Assembly: GCF_000695095.2 (NCBI RefSeq)
Contig: NZ_CP011454.1
Coordinates: 1,550,001-1,614,000, forward strand
Direction: 5' to 3'
DNA length: 64,000 nucleotides
Origin: Gemmatimonas phototrophica
GTDB taxonomy: Bacteria > Gemmatimonadota > Gemmatimonadetes > Gemmatimonadales > Gemmatimonadaceae
A model generated the notes under the pieces. That model was not told where the DNA came from. It ran no database searches and saw only the letters and a list, made by a program, of their open reading frames with translations. The position numbers and the translations under genes were made by a program. This document shows positions 56,423 to 64,000 of the stretch, in pieces (positions within the stretch are counted from its first letter, which is position 1; each line of letters begins with the position of its first letter).

Positions 56423-57688
56423 CTACTCGTAGCGCAGCGCCTCCACCGGATCGAGTCGGGACGCCCGGAGAGCCGGAAGCATGCCGAAGACCACACCAGT
56501 GGCAATGCTGGCAGCGATGGCGGTGATGATGGCGGACGGTGGAACGGCCGTGGGCACGGGCGTATAGGTGCGGACCAGCCAGGCCAGCCCGGTCCCGATG
56601 AGCAGCCCCAGGATGGCACCGATTGAGGTGAGCGTGGCCGCCTCCACCAGGAATTGCCACAGAATGGTGCCGCGCGTGGCTCCGAGCGCCTTGCGCACCC
56701 CAATCTCGCGTGTCCGCTCCGTCACCGAGATCATCATGATGGCCACGACGCCCACCCCACCCACCAGCAGGCCCACAGCCGAGAGCGCCAGCCCCACCAT
56801 GAAAATGGCCCCGAACAGCTGGTCGAATGTCTCCAGCATGCGGTCCTGCGCCACCAACGCGAAGTTGTTGGGCTGGCCCGGTTTGAGCCCTCGCCGGGCC
56901 CTCAGAAGCTCTGTGACGGCATCCTGCACGGCCAACGGGTCATTCCCGGCTTTCGGCTTGACCATCATGAGCAGGCCGCGGCGCCACACGTCCAGGTGCC
57001 GGTAGGCGGTCATCATGGGCAAAATCGCCCGCGGTTTGTCGGGGCCACGGCCGTCGAGCGATTTCAGGAAGCCCGCCTTGGTGTGAAACACCCCAATGAC
57101 GGTGAACTGCTTGCCCTCCACGGCAATCTGCTTGCCAATGGGATCGGAGTCGCCGAACAGACGGTTTTTAAGGGTGTCATTGATGATCACCACCGCCGCC
57201 GCCGCATCATGTTCGGCGCGCGAAAAGCTCCGTCCAGGTGAGACATCCGCGACGTCGGTCTTGATCCAGTCTGTGCTCTGCGCGTCGTAGCCCACGTTGG
57301 TCACGTGGCGATCGCGGTAGTCGAAGTTGGTTTGCCCGAAGAGCCACGCGGTAGCCGTTTCCACCTCGGGCATATCGCGAATGGCCTGCCATTCGGCGAG
57401 CGAAATGGCGGGGTTGCGGCGATCGGGGCAGGTATCGTCGGTGCCATCGCAGTTGTTGATCCCCACCCCCCGTCGGCGCACCTGGAATGATGTGGCGCCG
57501 AACTCGTCGAGATCGGCCTGAAAGCTGCGCTGGATGCCATTGACGGTGGCGCCCATGGCCACCACCACGAACACGCCAATCGCCACGCCGGCAATCGTGA
57601 GCCCCGCCCGTACCTTGTTGGTGCGGATGGCATCCAAGGCCATCCCGATGCCCTCAAGCGCCATCAGCACGCCGTCTACGATGCGCAT
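56423..57688 (-). CDS. FtsX/MacB-type ABC permease, subtype I (copy 4)
   Basis: This 421-residue subtype I permease has IGMALDAIRTNKVRAGLTIA, VAIGVFVVVAMGATVNGIQR, the Cys pair CDGTDDTCPDRRNPA in the periplasmic core, [20 protein letters not shown] and the end DPVEALRYE. It follows copy 3 by 3 bases. The strong match to copy 6 along the whole length supports recent paralogy. Confidence 0.9.
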   Translation of the reverse strand: MRIVDGVLMALEGIGMALDAIRTNKVRAGLTIAGVAIGVFVVVAMGATVNGIQRSFQADLDEFGATSFQVRRRGVGINNCDGTDDTCPDRRNPAISLAEWQAIRDMPEVETATAWLFGQTNFDYRDRHVTNVGYDAQSTDWIKTDVADVSPGRSFSRAEHDAAAAVVIINDTLKNRLFGDSDPIGKQIAVEGKQFTVIGVFHTKAGFLKSLDGRGPDKPRAILPMMTAYRHLDVWRRGLLMMVKPKAGNDPLAVQDAVTELLRARRGLKPGQPNNFALVAQDRMLETFDQLFGAIFMVGLALSAVGLLVGGVGVVAIMMISVTERTREIGVRKALGATRGTILWQFLVEAATLTSIGAILGLLIGTGLAWLVRTYTPVPTAVPPSAIITAIAASIATGVVFGMLPALRASRLDPVEALRYE

Positions 57689-57691
57689 AGT

Positions 57692-58927
57692 CTACTCCGT
57701 CCGCAGGGCGACAATGGGATCCAGCCGCGCCGCGCGGCTGGCGGGATAAATCCCGGCGGCGATTCCCACGCCCGCGCCGACCACCAGCGCGAGGACAACC
57801 GACCATGGCGCCACCGCCGCCGGCAACGGGGTGAATGCCTCGATGACCGCGGCCAGTCCAATGCCCAGCCCAATGCCAATGGCCGCGCCGACAACACTCA
57901 GCGTGGCCGATTCCACCAGAAACTGCGACATGATATCGCGCTTCCGCGCTCCGAGCGCTTTGCGAACGCCGATCTCGCGCGTGCGCTCCGCGACGGCGAC
58001 CAGCATGATGTTCATGATGACCATGGCACCGACCACCAGCCCGATGGCGGGAAGCGCCGTTCCGAAAATCACCATTTTGGATTTAATGCCGTCAAAGAAC
58101 GCCATCGCCTCATCCTGCGTCTCAAGGGCAAAGTTGTCCTTCTTGCCCGGTGGTAACCGACGCGCCGAACGCAGCACTTCGCGGGTGGCATCCATGCCGT
58201 CGGTGACCAAGGGCGCCGAGGGCGCCTGCACCACCAGCGATTCAATGTCCCCTCGAGGGCGGATGGTACGCAGCAGGGGACTGGTATAGGGCGCGATGGC
58301 CAGACGATCGAGCGAGAAGCCGAAGACCGTGCCCTGTTTCTCGATCACGCCGATGACTTCGTACGGCACACCGGCAATGCGCAATTCCCGCCCCACCGGA
58401 TCGAGCCCGCTGAAAAAGTGCTCGGCGACATCCACGCCGATGACCAGCACCCGGGCGCCGACATTCACTTCCTGCATCCCGAAGGCGCGCCCACGCTCCA
58501 CGTTGAATTTCTTGATCGTGAAATAGGACGCTTCCGTGGCAACGGCCTGCACCTGACGGGGCCGCGCAAACGGACTGTTGGCATTGAGGAACGTTTCACT
58601 GGCCACGGCGGAGATGCTGCCGGGCGGCAAGACTTCGCGTACAATCTGCGCCTCGTACGGGAAGATCCGCGGACGTCGCTGGATCTCACGCCAGTCGAGA
58701 TTGTCGTCGGTGTTGAAGTCATTCCACCGCCGCAGCGTGAAGGTGTTCACGCCGAACAGTTTGCCGGCGAAGTCGTTCTCGACGTATTTGCTCATCCCCT
58801 CCACAATGGAGACAACGGCAATCAGAAACATGACGCCGATGGTGACACCAATGAGGGTGAAGAAGCTCTTGAGCTTCTGCACCCGAATGGTGCCAAGGGC
58901 GAGGCGAACGGCTTCGAAGAAATTCAT
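57692..58927 (-). CDS. FtsX/MacB-type ABC permease, subtype II (copy 3)
   Basis: This 411-residue subtype II permease has MNFFEAVRLALGTIRVQKLKS, LIGVTIGVMFLIAVVSIVEG, VNTFTLRRWNDFNT at the start of the core, [20 protein letters not shown], and the end DPIVALRTE. The N-terminus is nearly the same as in copy 1. It lies 20 bases after copy 2. Confidence 0.9.
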   Translation of the reverse strand: MNFFEAVRLALGTIRVQKLKSFFTLIGVTIGVMFLIAVVSIVEGMSKYVENDFAGKLFGVNTFTLRRWNDFNTDDNLDWREIQRRPRIFPYEAQIVREVLPPGSISAVASETFLNANSPFARPRQVQAVATEASYFTIKKFNVERGRAFGMQEVNVGARVLVIGVDVAEHFFSGLDPVGRELRIAGVPYEVIGVIEKQGTVFGFSLDRLAIAPYTSPLLRTIRPRGDIESLVVQAPSAPLVTDGMDATREVLRSARRLPPGKKDNFALETQDEAMAFFDGIKSKMVIFGTALPAIGLVVGAMVIMNIMLVAVAERTREIGVRKALGARKRDIMSQFLVESATLSVVGAAIGIGLGIGLAAVIEAFTPLPAAVAPWSVVLALVVGAGVGIAAGIYPASRAARLDPIVALRTE

Positions 58928-58947
58928 GGACAGCTCGCGGTGAAAGA

Positions 58948-60213
58948 CTATTCGTAACGCAGTGCTTCAACGGGATCGAGTCGGGCCGCCCGGCTGGCCG
59001 GGAGCATGCCGAACAGGATGCCCGTGACGGCGCTGGCCCCGAGGGCGACCACGACCGCGAGCGGTGGGATGCTGGCGTTGATGGGCGTGAAGTTGCGAAT
59101 GAGGAGAGAGCCAATCCATCCCACAAAGAGACCAATCGCCCCACCGATTCCCGTGAGCGTGGCCGCCTCCACCAGAAACTGCCAGAGAATGGTGGCGCGC
59201 GTGGCGCCCAGCGCCTTGCGTACGCCAATCTCCCGCGTGCGTTCGGTAACCGAGATCATCATGATGGCCACTACGCCGACACCACCCACGATGAGCCCGA
59301 CCCCGGACAGCGCAATCATCACGAGAAAGAAGAGCCCGAAGATCTGGTTGTAGGTCTCGAACAACTTGTCCTGCGTGATGATGGCAAAGCTCGATTCCTG
59401 AGACGGCCTCGCTCCTCGCAGCCCCCGCAGGGTGGCGGTGACATCATCGATCGCGAGATCGCGCTGCAGGGCAGGGGTGACGCTCTCTCGCGGCTTCACG
59501 GCCAGGCCAATGTTGCTCTCCCGGGCGCCGATGTACCGCACGAGCGCCGTCACCGGCACGACGGCCTTGGGTCGCTCACCGCCCGAGAGGAAACTGCTAT
59601 TGTCCTTGAAAACGCCAATGACTTCGAACGGCACGTCATTCATGGCAATCGTCCGCCCAATCGGGTCTACTTCCCCAAACAGGCGTTCGGCCATGAGCGT
59701 TGAGATCACCGCCACCCGCGCGCCGGTCCGTGCCTCTGCCTGTGTGAAGGCTCGACCAGGATACACTTCGGGGGCGCTGATCGTGGTCCATTCCGCGGAG
59801 TACCCTTCCACTCCGGCCGATGGCAGTTCCTGGCTGCGGAAACGCACCTTGGCACTCCAGTCAAGCCGTTCCCCCACGGCTTCCACCGTGGACAAACGGC
59901 GCAATGCTGCGATCTCCCCAGACCGCAATGGTGGGTTTCGCAGCCACTTGCAGCTGTTTTCGCTGCCGTCGCAGTTCTCGAAACTGATGGGATAGCGCGA
60001 CACGAAAAACGTGGTGGGGCCGGTGCTGGCAAAATCCTTGGCCACCGATTCGTTGATGCCATGGACGGCCGCGGACATCGAGACCACCACAAACACCCCG
60101 ACGGCGATGCCCAGAATGGTCAGCCCCGCGCGCACTTTGTTCGAACGCACGGCGTCGAGGGCAATACGTACGCCTTCGGTTACGGCAGACAGGCGCGTGG
60201 TCAGAAACGACAT
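58948..60213 (-). CDS. FtsX/MacB-type ABC permease, subtype I (copy 2)
   Basis: This subtype I permease is 421 residues from the ATG at 60213 (MSFLTTRLSAVTEG), with AGGAG upstream; a GTG three codons earlier overlaps copy 1. It has VRIALDAVRSNKVRAGLTIL, VGVFVVVSMSAAVHGINESV and the Cys pair [36 protein letters not shown] precedes the final helices and the end is DPVEALRYE. Confidence 0.9.
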   Translation of the reverse strand: MSFLTTRLSAVTEGVRIALDAVRSNKVRAGLTILGIAVGVFVVVSMSAAVHGINESVAKDFASTGPTTFFVSRYPISFENCDGSENSCKWLRNPPLRSGEIAALRRLSTVEAVGERLDWSAKVRFRSQELPSAGVEGYSAEWTTISAPEVYPGRAFTQAEARTGARVAVISTLMAERLFGEVDPIGRTIAMNDVPFEVIGVFKDNSSFLSGGERPKAVVPVTALVRYIGARESNIGLAVKPRESVTPALQRDLAIDDVTATLRGLRGARPSQESSFAIITQDKLFETYNQIFGLFFLVMIALSGVGLIVGGVGVVAIMMISVTERTREIGVRKALGATRATILWQFLVEAATLTGIGGAIGLFVGWIGSLLIRNFTPINASIPPLAVVVALGASAVTGILFGMLPASRAARLDPVEALRYE

Positions 60214-60218
60214 ATGCC

Positions 60219-61466
60219 TCACTCCTGGCGCAACGCCATGATGGGGTCGAGGCGCGAGGCCCGGCTGGCCGGATACACGCCCGAGATGATCCCCACGCCG
60301 GCGCCAAGTGCCACACCCACCGCAATGGACCAGGGGGCCACACTGGCCGGCAACGGCGAGAGCGCCGCAATGAGTTGGGCCAGGGCAATGCCTAGTGCCA
60401 CGCCAATGGCCGAACCTACCGTACCCAGCGTTGAGGCCTCAATCAGGAACTGCAGCAGAATGTCACGCCGCTTGGCTCCCAGCGCTTTGCGGATCCCGAT
60501 CTCGCGCGTCCGCTCGGCCACGGCCACCAGCATGATGTTCATGATCACAATGGCCCCCACGACCAGACCGATGGCCGGAAGCGCGACACCAGCCAGCACC
60601 AGGTATCCCTTGATCTTGTTCCAGAATTCCAGCGCGGAGTCGGCGGTCTGCAATGAGAAATTGTCCTTCTGCGCGGGGCGCAGCTGGCGCTGCCCACGCA
60701 TGGCCGCGCGCACCAGTTCCATGTTCTCGGTCATCGCCAAGACATTGGGGCTCTGAATCACCACGGCATCCACGATGTTGGGGCGCGAGTTGAGCAAGCG
60801 TCGGGCGGGAGAACGGAAGGAGGCGACCACGAAGTTGTCGAACGACATGCCGAAGACTTTGCCTTGTGATTCCGCAATGCCGACCACGCGATAGGGCACG
60901 CCGCCCATCTTGAGCTCACGCCCCAGCGGGTCAAGACCGGGGAACAGCCGTTCGGCCGCGTCGGGGCCAATGACCACCGACTTCTCGCCACGGTCGAGTT
61001 CCTGTTCGGAGAGCAGGCGGCCGCGCGTTACACCCATCTTCTTGATGTCGAAGAACGCCCCCTGAACGGCAATCCCGCGCACCTGTCGCGGTTTGCCGCT
61101 GGTGCTCGACGAGACCATGATCATGTCCTCGCTGTAGAGATACCAGCGCGTGTCGCCCGGCAGCGGCGCCGTCGCCGGTGCGACATCGGTGATGTCAAGC
61201 CGCGGGCGCTTGCGGTACTCCTCCCACGTTGCCTCATCCACATCGCCAATGTTGATGTTGGGACGGTGGCGCAACTCAAAGGTGTTCACGGCAATCAGCT
61301 TGCCTATCAGATCCTCTTCCATGTAGCGCCCCATCCCTTCCACGATGGAGACGACCGAGATGAGGAACATGACGCCGATGCAGACGCCAAGCAGCGTAAA
61401 GGCGCTCTTGAGCTTCTGTGTGCGGATGGTGCTGAGTGCCAATCGGATGGCATCAAAAAACGGCAC
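60219..61466 (-). CDS. FtsX/MacB-type ABC permease, subtype II (copy 1)
   Basis: This is the first permease after the ATPase. The start GTG at 61466 (VPFFDAIRLALSTIRTQKLK) aligns with the start of copy 3 (MNFFEAVRLALGTIR) but lies inside a terminator-like hairpin, with its TTT TTT codons forming the T-run. The 415-residue protein has LLGVCIGVMFLISVVSIVEG, VNTFELRHRPN, VAERTREIGIRKALGAKRRD and the end DPIMALRQE. Confidence 0.9.
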   Translation of the reverse strand: MPFFDAIRLALSTIRTQKLKSAFTLLGVCIGVMFLISVVSIVEGMGRYMEEDLIGKLIAVNTFELRHRPNINIGDVDEATWEEYRKRPRLDITDVAPATAPLPGDTRWYLYSEDMIMVSSSTSGKPRQVRGIAVQGAFFDIKKMGVTRGRLLSEQELDRGEKSVVIGPDAAERLFPGLDPLGRELKMGGVPYRVVGIAESQGKVFGMSFDNFVVASFRSPARRLLNSRPNIVDAVVIQSPNVLAMTENMELVRAAMRGQRQLRPAQKDNFSLQTADSALEFWNKIKGYLVLAGVALPAIGLVVGAIVIMNIMLVAVAERTREIGIRKALGAKRRDILLQFLIEASTLGTVGSAIGVALGIALAQLIAALSPLPASVAPWSIAVGVALGAGVGIISGVYPASRASRLDPIMALRQE

Positions 61467-61498
61467 GGGGCCTCGCGTTGAGCGGTGACCCCGTGCCG
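61455..61498 (-). terminator. Terminator/attenuator overlapping the start of permease copy 1
   Basis: On the minus strand CGGCACGGGG (61498-61489) and CCCCGTGCCG (61470-61461) form a perfect 10-bp stem with an 18-base loop, followed directly by TTTTTTG (61460-61454). This has all features of an intrinsic terminator, yet its 3' arm contains the GTG start of permease copy 1 and its T-run encodes Phe-Phe. It lies between the ABC ATPase and the eight permeases. Confidence 0.78.
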
Positions 61499-61535
61499 TA
61501 CGGCCTAATGCAAGGCCGGTTTCATTCGAAAGAAA

Positions 61536-62342
61536 TCAGTGTGACGCGTGTGTCAGTCCGACTCGCGCAATGAACTGTTCCCGTGATTCATCACTGGCGA
61601 GCACACCGTCACGCAGCACCACCACGCGACGCGCGTGCGCCGCAATGTCGGGCTCGTGCGTAACCATCACCACGGTTTGTCCCTGCTGTGCCAACTCCTC
61701 GAACACGCGCATGATTTCTTCGGAGGTGGTGGAGTCGAGATTTCCGGTGGGTTCGTCGGCCAGCAGAATGGACGGACGGTTCACCAGCGCCCGCGCAATG
61801 GCGACACGCTGCCGCTGACCACCTGACAGCTCATTGGGACGGTGATGAATGCGCTGCCCCAACTGCACGCGCTCGAGCGCTTCGGTGGCGCGCTTGCGGC
61901 GCTCGTCGGCCGAGACGCCGGCGTAGACAAGGGGCAACTCCACATTCTGCAGCGCCGAGGCGCGTGGCAAAAGGTTGAAGGTCTGAAAGACGAAGCCGAT
62001 TTCCTTGTTGCGCACCCGGGCCAGCTCATCGTCGCTCATGTCGCTGACGAGCATCCCGTTCAACCAATACTCGCCTTCGTTGGGCGTGTCGAGACACCCG
62101 ATGAGATTCATGAGCGTGGACTTGCCGGAGCCGGACGGACCCATGATGGCCACGTACTCGTTGCGGCGAATGGCCACGTCCACGCCACGGAGCGCGCGCA
62201 CGATTTCGCCACCCATGTCATACTCACGCTTGATCTGGCGGGTGACGATGACCCAGTCCTTGCCGGGGGCCGCGCCATGCGTGGCGGTAACCGCCAGACG
62301 CTCCCCGGTGGTGCTGAGCCCAATGTCCTCGGCGGTGCTCAC
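61536..62342 (-). CDS. ABC transporter ATPase, MacB/LolD type
   Basis: This 268-residue stand-alone ATPase has Walker [10 protein letters not shown] (residues 68-76), the signature [19 protein letters not shown], Walker [13 protein letters not shown] and the switch His in [16 protein letters not shown]. The region [20 protein letters not shown] and [20 protein letters not shown] match LolD/MacB ATPases. About 30 N-terminal residues are extra. It overlaps the membrane-fusion gene by 4 bases (ATGA). It is the only nucleotide-binding subunit in the window for eight permeases. Confidence 0.95.
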   Translation of the reverse strand: MSTAEDIGLSTTGERLAVTATHGAAPGKDWVIVTRQIKREYDMGGEIVRALRGVDVAIRRNEYVAIMGPSGSGKSTLMNLIGCLDTPNEGEYWLNGMLVSDMSDDELARVRNKEIGFVFQTFNLLPRASALQNVELPLVYAGVSADERRKRATEALERVQLGQRIHHRPNELSGGQRQRVAIARALVNRPSILLADEPTGNLDSTTSEEIMRVFEELAQQGQTVVMVTHEPDIAAHARRVVVLRDGVLASDESREQFIARVGLTHASH

Positions 62343-63625
62343 GACTTCTTCTCCGCTCCCGGCTTCTTCTCGTCGGGCGTATTGGGCTTCACGAGGGCGC
62401 CGTCCTTGAGTTCGCGAATGGCCTGGTAGGTGCCGGCCACGATCTTTTCGCCCACCTTGAGGCCGTCGAGCACCTCGAAGTGGCGCTCGCCGGCAATGCC
62501 CACCTTGACGGGACGGAACGTGACCATGTTGTCCGTGCCCACGATGAACACGCCTTCCACGTCGCGCTTGCCAACCTGCTTGGTGGGCTGGCGACCCACC
62601 GTGACCGCCGAGTCCCCAGCGGGAAGGTCTTCGTTCTCGCGGACGGTCAGCGCAATGATCGGGATGCTCAGCACCTTCGTCCGGGTGGCGGTGACAATCT
62701 TGGCGGTTGCCGAGAAGTCAGGGCGCGTATCCACGGGCGGATTGGTGAGTTCGACACGGACTTCGTAGTCGATGGCTTGATCGCCGCTCGCGCCAGCCGT
62801 GGTCGCTCTCGTGACCGAGCTGTTGGAGATCTCGACGACCCGACCGACGAACGCCGTGTCGGGAAAGGCGTCAATCTGGATGAGCGCGGAGTCGCCCACG
62901 CTGATGCGGGCCACATCGGTTTCGTCCACCTTCACCGTGGTTTCCAGAACGCTCATGTCGCTGATGGTGAGCAGCGTGGCGTCGGCGCGATTCAACGTAC
63001 CCATGATGGCGGTTTCGCCTTCTTCGACGTTGAGGCGCGTGATCTTGCCACTCATAGGGGCCGTGATGGTGGTGCGGCTCAGCGCCTGCCGGGCATCACG
63101 AACCGTGGCCACGGACTGCTCCACCGAGAAGCTGGCCGCTTCGGCCAACGCCTTGTTGACTTCCATCTGCGTACGCAACTGCTCCAGCTGCTCTTCACTG
63201 ACCAGGTTGGGCGACTGCTTCTGGATGGCCGCCGACCGCTCGTAGTTGCGCTGGGCCTGAATGAGGTTGGCGCGGGCCTGCGCCGACTGCGCCCGCGCCG
63301 ACGCCAGCGACGCTTCCGAGCGCTGGAGGGCGGCGGTCGCCTGTTCCGGGTCGATCTGCAGGAGCAGCTGCCCCTTTTTCACCAGATCGCCTTCCTTCAC
63401 GACGAGGCGTACGATTTTGCCGGTCACATCAGCAGAGACATCCACCTTGGTCCGCGGCTCGATCTGTCCGCTTGCGGTGACCGACGCCACCAGATCGCGC
63501 GCCTCGACCGCTTCCACCCGGACATCGACGGCCTTGGTCTTGTTCCGTTTGGCGGCCACCACGCCGAGACCGGCGATACTGGAAACGACGACGACGGCGA
63601 TGACGTATTTAGCTGTTTTGGTCAT
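62339..63625 (-). CDS. Periplasmic membrane-fusion protein, MacA/HlyD type
   Basis: This 428-residue adaptor has an N-terminal anchor helix ([18 protein letters not shown]), the biotinyl-lipoyl half-motif [20 protein letters not shown], a long coiled-coil hairpin (residues ~95-180, with [20 protein letters not shown]), the second lipoyl half ([20 protein letters not shown]) and beta-barrel domains. It would connect inner-membrane permeases to the TolC-like channel whose gene ends 12 bases upstream. Closest in type to MacA. Confidence 0.93.
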   Translation of the reverse strand: MTKTAKYVIAVVVVSSIAGLGVVAAKRNKTKAVDVRVEAVEARDLVASVTASGQIEPRTKVDVSADVTGKIVRLVVKEGDLVKKGQLLLQIDPEQATAALQRSEASLASARAQSAQARANLIQAQRNYERSAAIQKQSPNLVSEEQLEQLRTQMEVNKALAEAASFSVEQSVATVRDARQALSRTTITAPMSGKITRLNVEEGETAIMGTLNRADATLLTISDMSVLETTVKVDETDVARISVGDSALIQIDAFPDTAFVGRVVEISNSSVTRATTAGASGDQAIDYEVRVELTNPPVDTRPDFSATAKIVTATRTKVLSIPIIALTVRENEDLPAGDSAVTVGRQPTKQVGKRDVEGVFIVGTDNMVTFRPVKVGIAGERHFEVLDGLKVGEKIVAGTYQAIRELKDGALVKPNTPDEKKPGAEKKS

Positions 63626-63637
63626 GACTGATCTCTG

Positions 63638-64000
63638 TTAGCGAAGCGGACGGCCGACGGCATTTTCGAGCGCCGCAAAGGCCCGTTGCACATCGTAGAT
63701 GGCGGTGATGCGGTCGGTTTCGGCACGCTCGTAATCGCCACGAGCCTGCACCAGATCGACGATACTGATGGCCCCCACACGGTAGCGCTCCTGCGCCAGC
63801 GACAGGGCGGTGCGCGCCGTGCGCACGTTCTGCTCCTGAATCTCCACGGCCTGCTGCGCCGTGTTGAGCTGCAGGTGCGCGGCGGTTACATCGGCCGTCA
63901 CTCGCAGCTCCTGGCCACGCGTGTTGTTCTCGGCGTTGCGACGCTGCACCTGCGCCTGTTCGATCTGCTGTTCGCGGCGGAAGCCGTTGAACAACGGGAG
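63638..64000 (-). CDS. TolC-family outer membrane efflux protein (5' part beyond window)
   Basis: Only the last 120 codons are in the window; the frame is open to the right edge. PLFNGFRREQQIEQAQ, the helix with RVTADVTAAHLQLNTAQQAV, and LAQERYRVGAISIVDLVQAR with the YRVG-like turn are classic for the C-terminal repeat of TolC proteins. It ends ENAVGRPLR. The gene precedes the adaptor by 12 bases, so the operon order is tolC-like, macA-like, ATPase, permeases. Confidence 0.9.
   Translation of the reverse strand, partial: LPLFNGFRREQQIEQAQVQRRNAENNTRGQELRVTADVTAAHLQLNTAQQAVEIQEQNVRTARTALSLAQERYRVGAISIVDLVQARGDYERAETDRITAIYDVQRAFAALENAVGRPLR

Overview
The window is a nearly complete purple-bacterial-type photosynthesis gene cluster (PGC) from a GC-rich, chemoheterotrophic anoxygenic phototroph. 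Four features point to a phototrophic member of Gemmatimonadota, close to Gemmatimonas phototrophica: a type-2 reaction centre with a reaction-centre H subunit split over two genes, one antenna beta gene followed by two different antenna alpha genes, the oxygen-dependent cyclase acsF without bchE, and a bacillithiol gene beside the cluster. No species assignment was tested.

Layout. (1) 1-12948, minus strand: aerR (B12-binding antirepressor), ppsR, bchG, an LhaA/PucC-type carrier, bchP, then hemA-hemE-hemF-hemG. A clear terminator (1681-1717) ends this run. bshB1 and a metallo-beta-lactamase-fold lipoprotein (cut by the left edge) follow. (2) 13145-27206, plus strand: bchF-N-B-H-L-M, an unknown 110-residue membrane protein, acsF, lhaA, split puhA, puhB, puhC. 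(3) 27291-33673, minus strand: a non-photosynthetic island holding a TerY-type VWA protein, a PP2C phosphatase, a protein kinase and two paralogous one-helix membrane proteins of unknown function. (4) 33865-37620, minus strand: the puf operon pufB-A1-A2-L-M-C. bchO (37773-38669) is divergent from it. (5) 38776-45256, minus strand: crtF, then bchC-X-Y-Z. (6) 45435-49250, plus strand: bchI-bchD-puhE. (7) 49484-51199, minus strand: a methyl-accepting chemotaxis protein. (8) 51340-64000, minus strand: a MacAB-TolC-like export locus with the end of a TolC, a membrane-fusion protein, one ABC ATPase and eight consecutive FtsX/MacB-type permeases that alternate strictly between two subtypes.

How the genes work together. 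HemA supplies aminolevulinate, and HemE/F/G carry tetrapyrroles to protoporphyrin IX using oxygen. BchHID, BchM and AcsF lead to the chlorophyll branch. BchLNB, BchF, BchXYZ, BchC, BchG and BchP complete bacteriochlorophyll a. Puf and Puh proteins build the RC-antenna complex, with LhaA, PuhB/C/E and BchO as assembly or accessory factors. Expression is probably controlled by PpsR with AerR. I found four perfect TGT-N12-ACA palindromes and three with one mismatch, all in bch/puf/crt promoter regions (bchG, aerR/bchF, pufB/bchO, bchC, crtF/bchI). Carotenoid genes other than crtF, hemB/C/D, and any 8-vinyl reductase other than BchXYZ are not in the window.

No tRNA, rRNA, CRISPR array, insertion sequence or gene-free stretch over 300 bases was seen.
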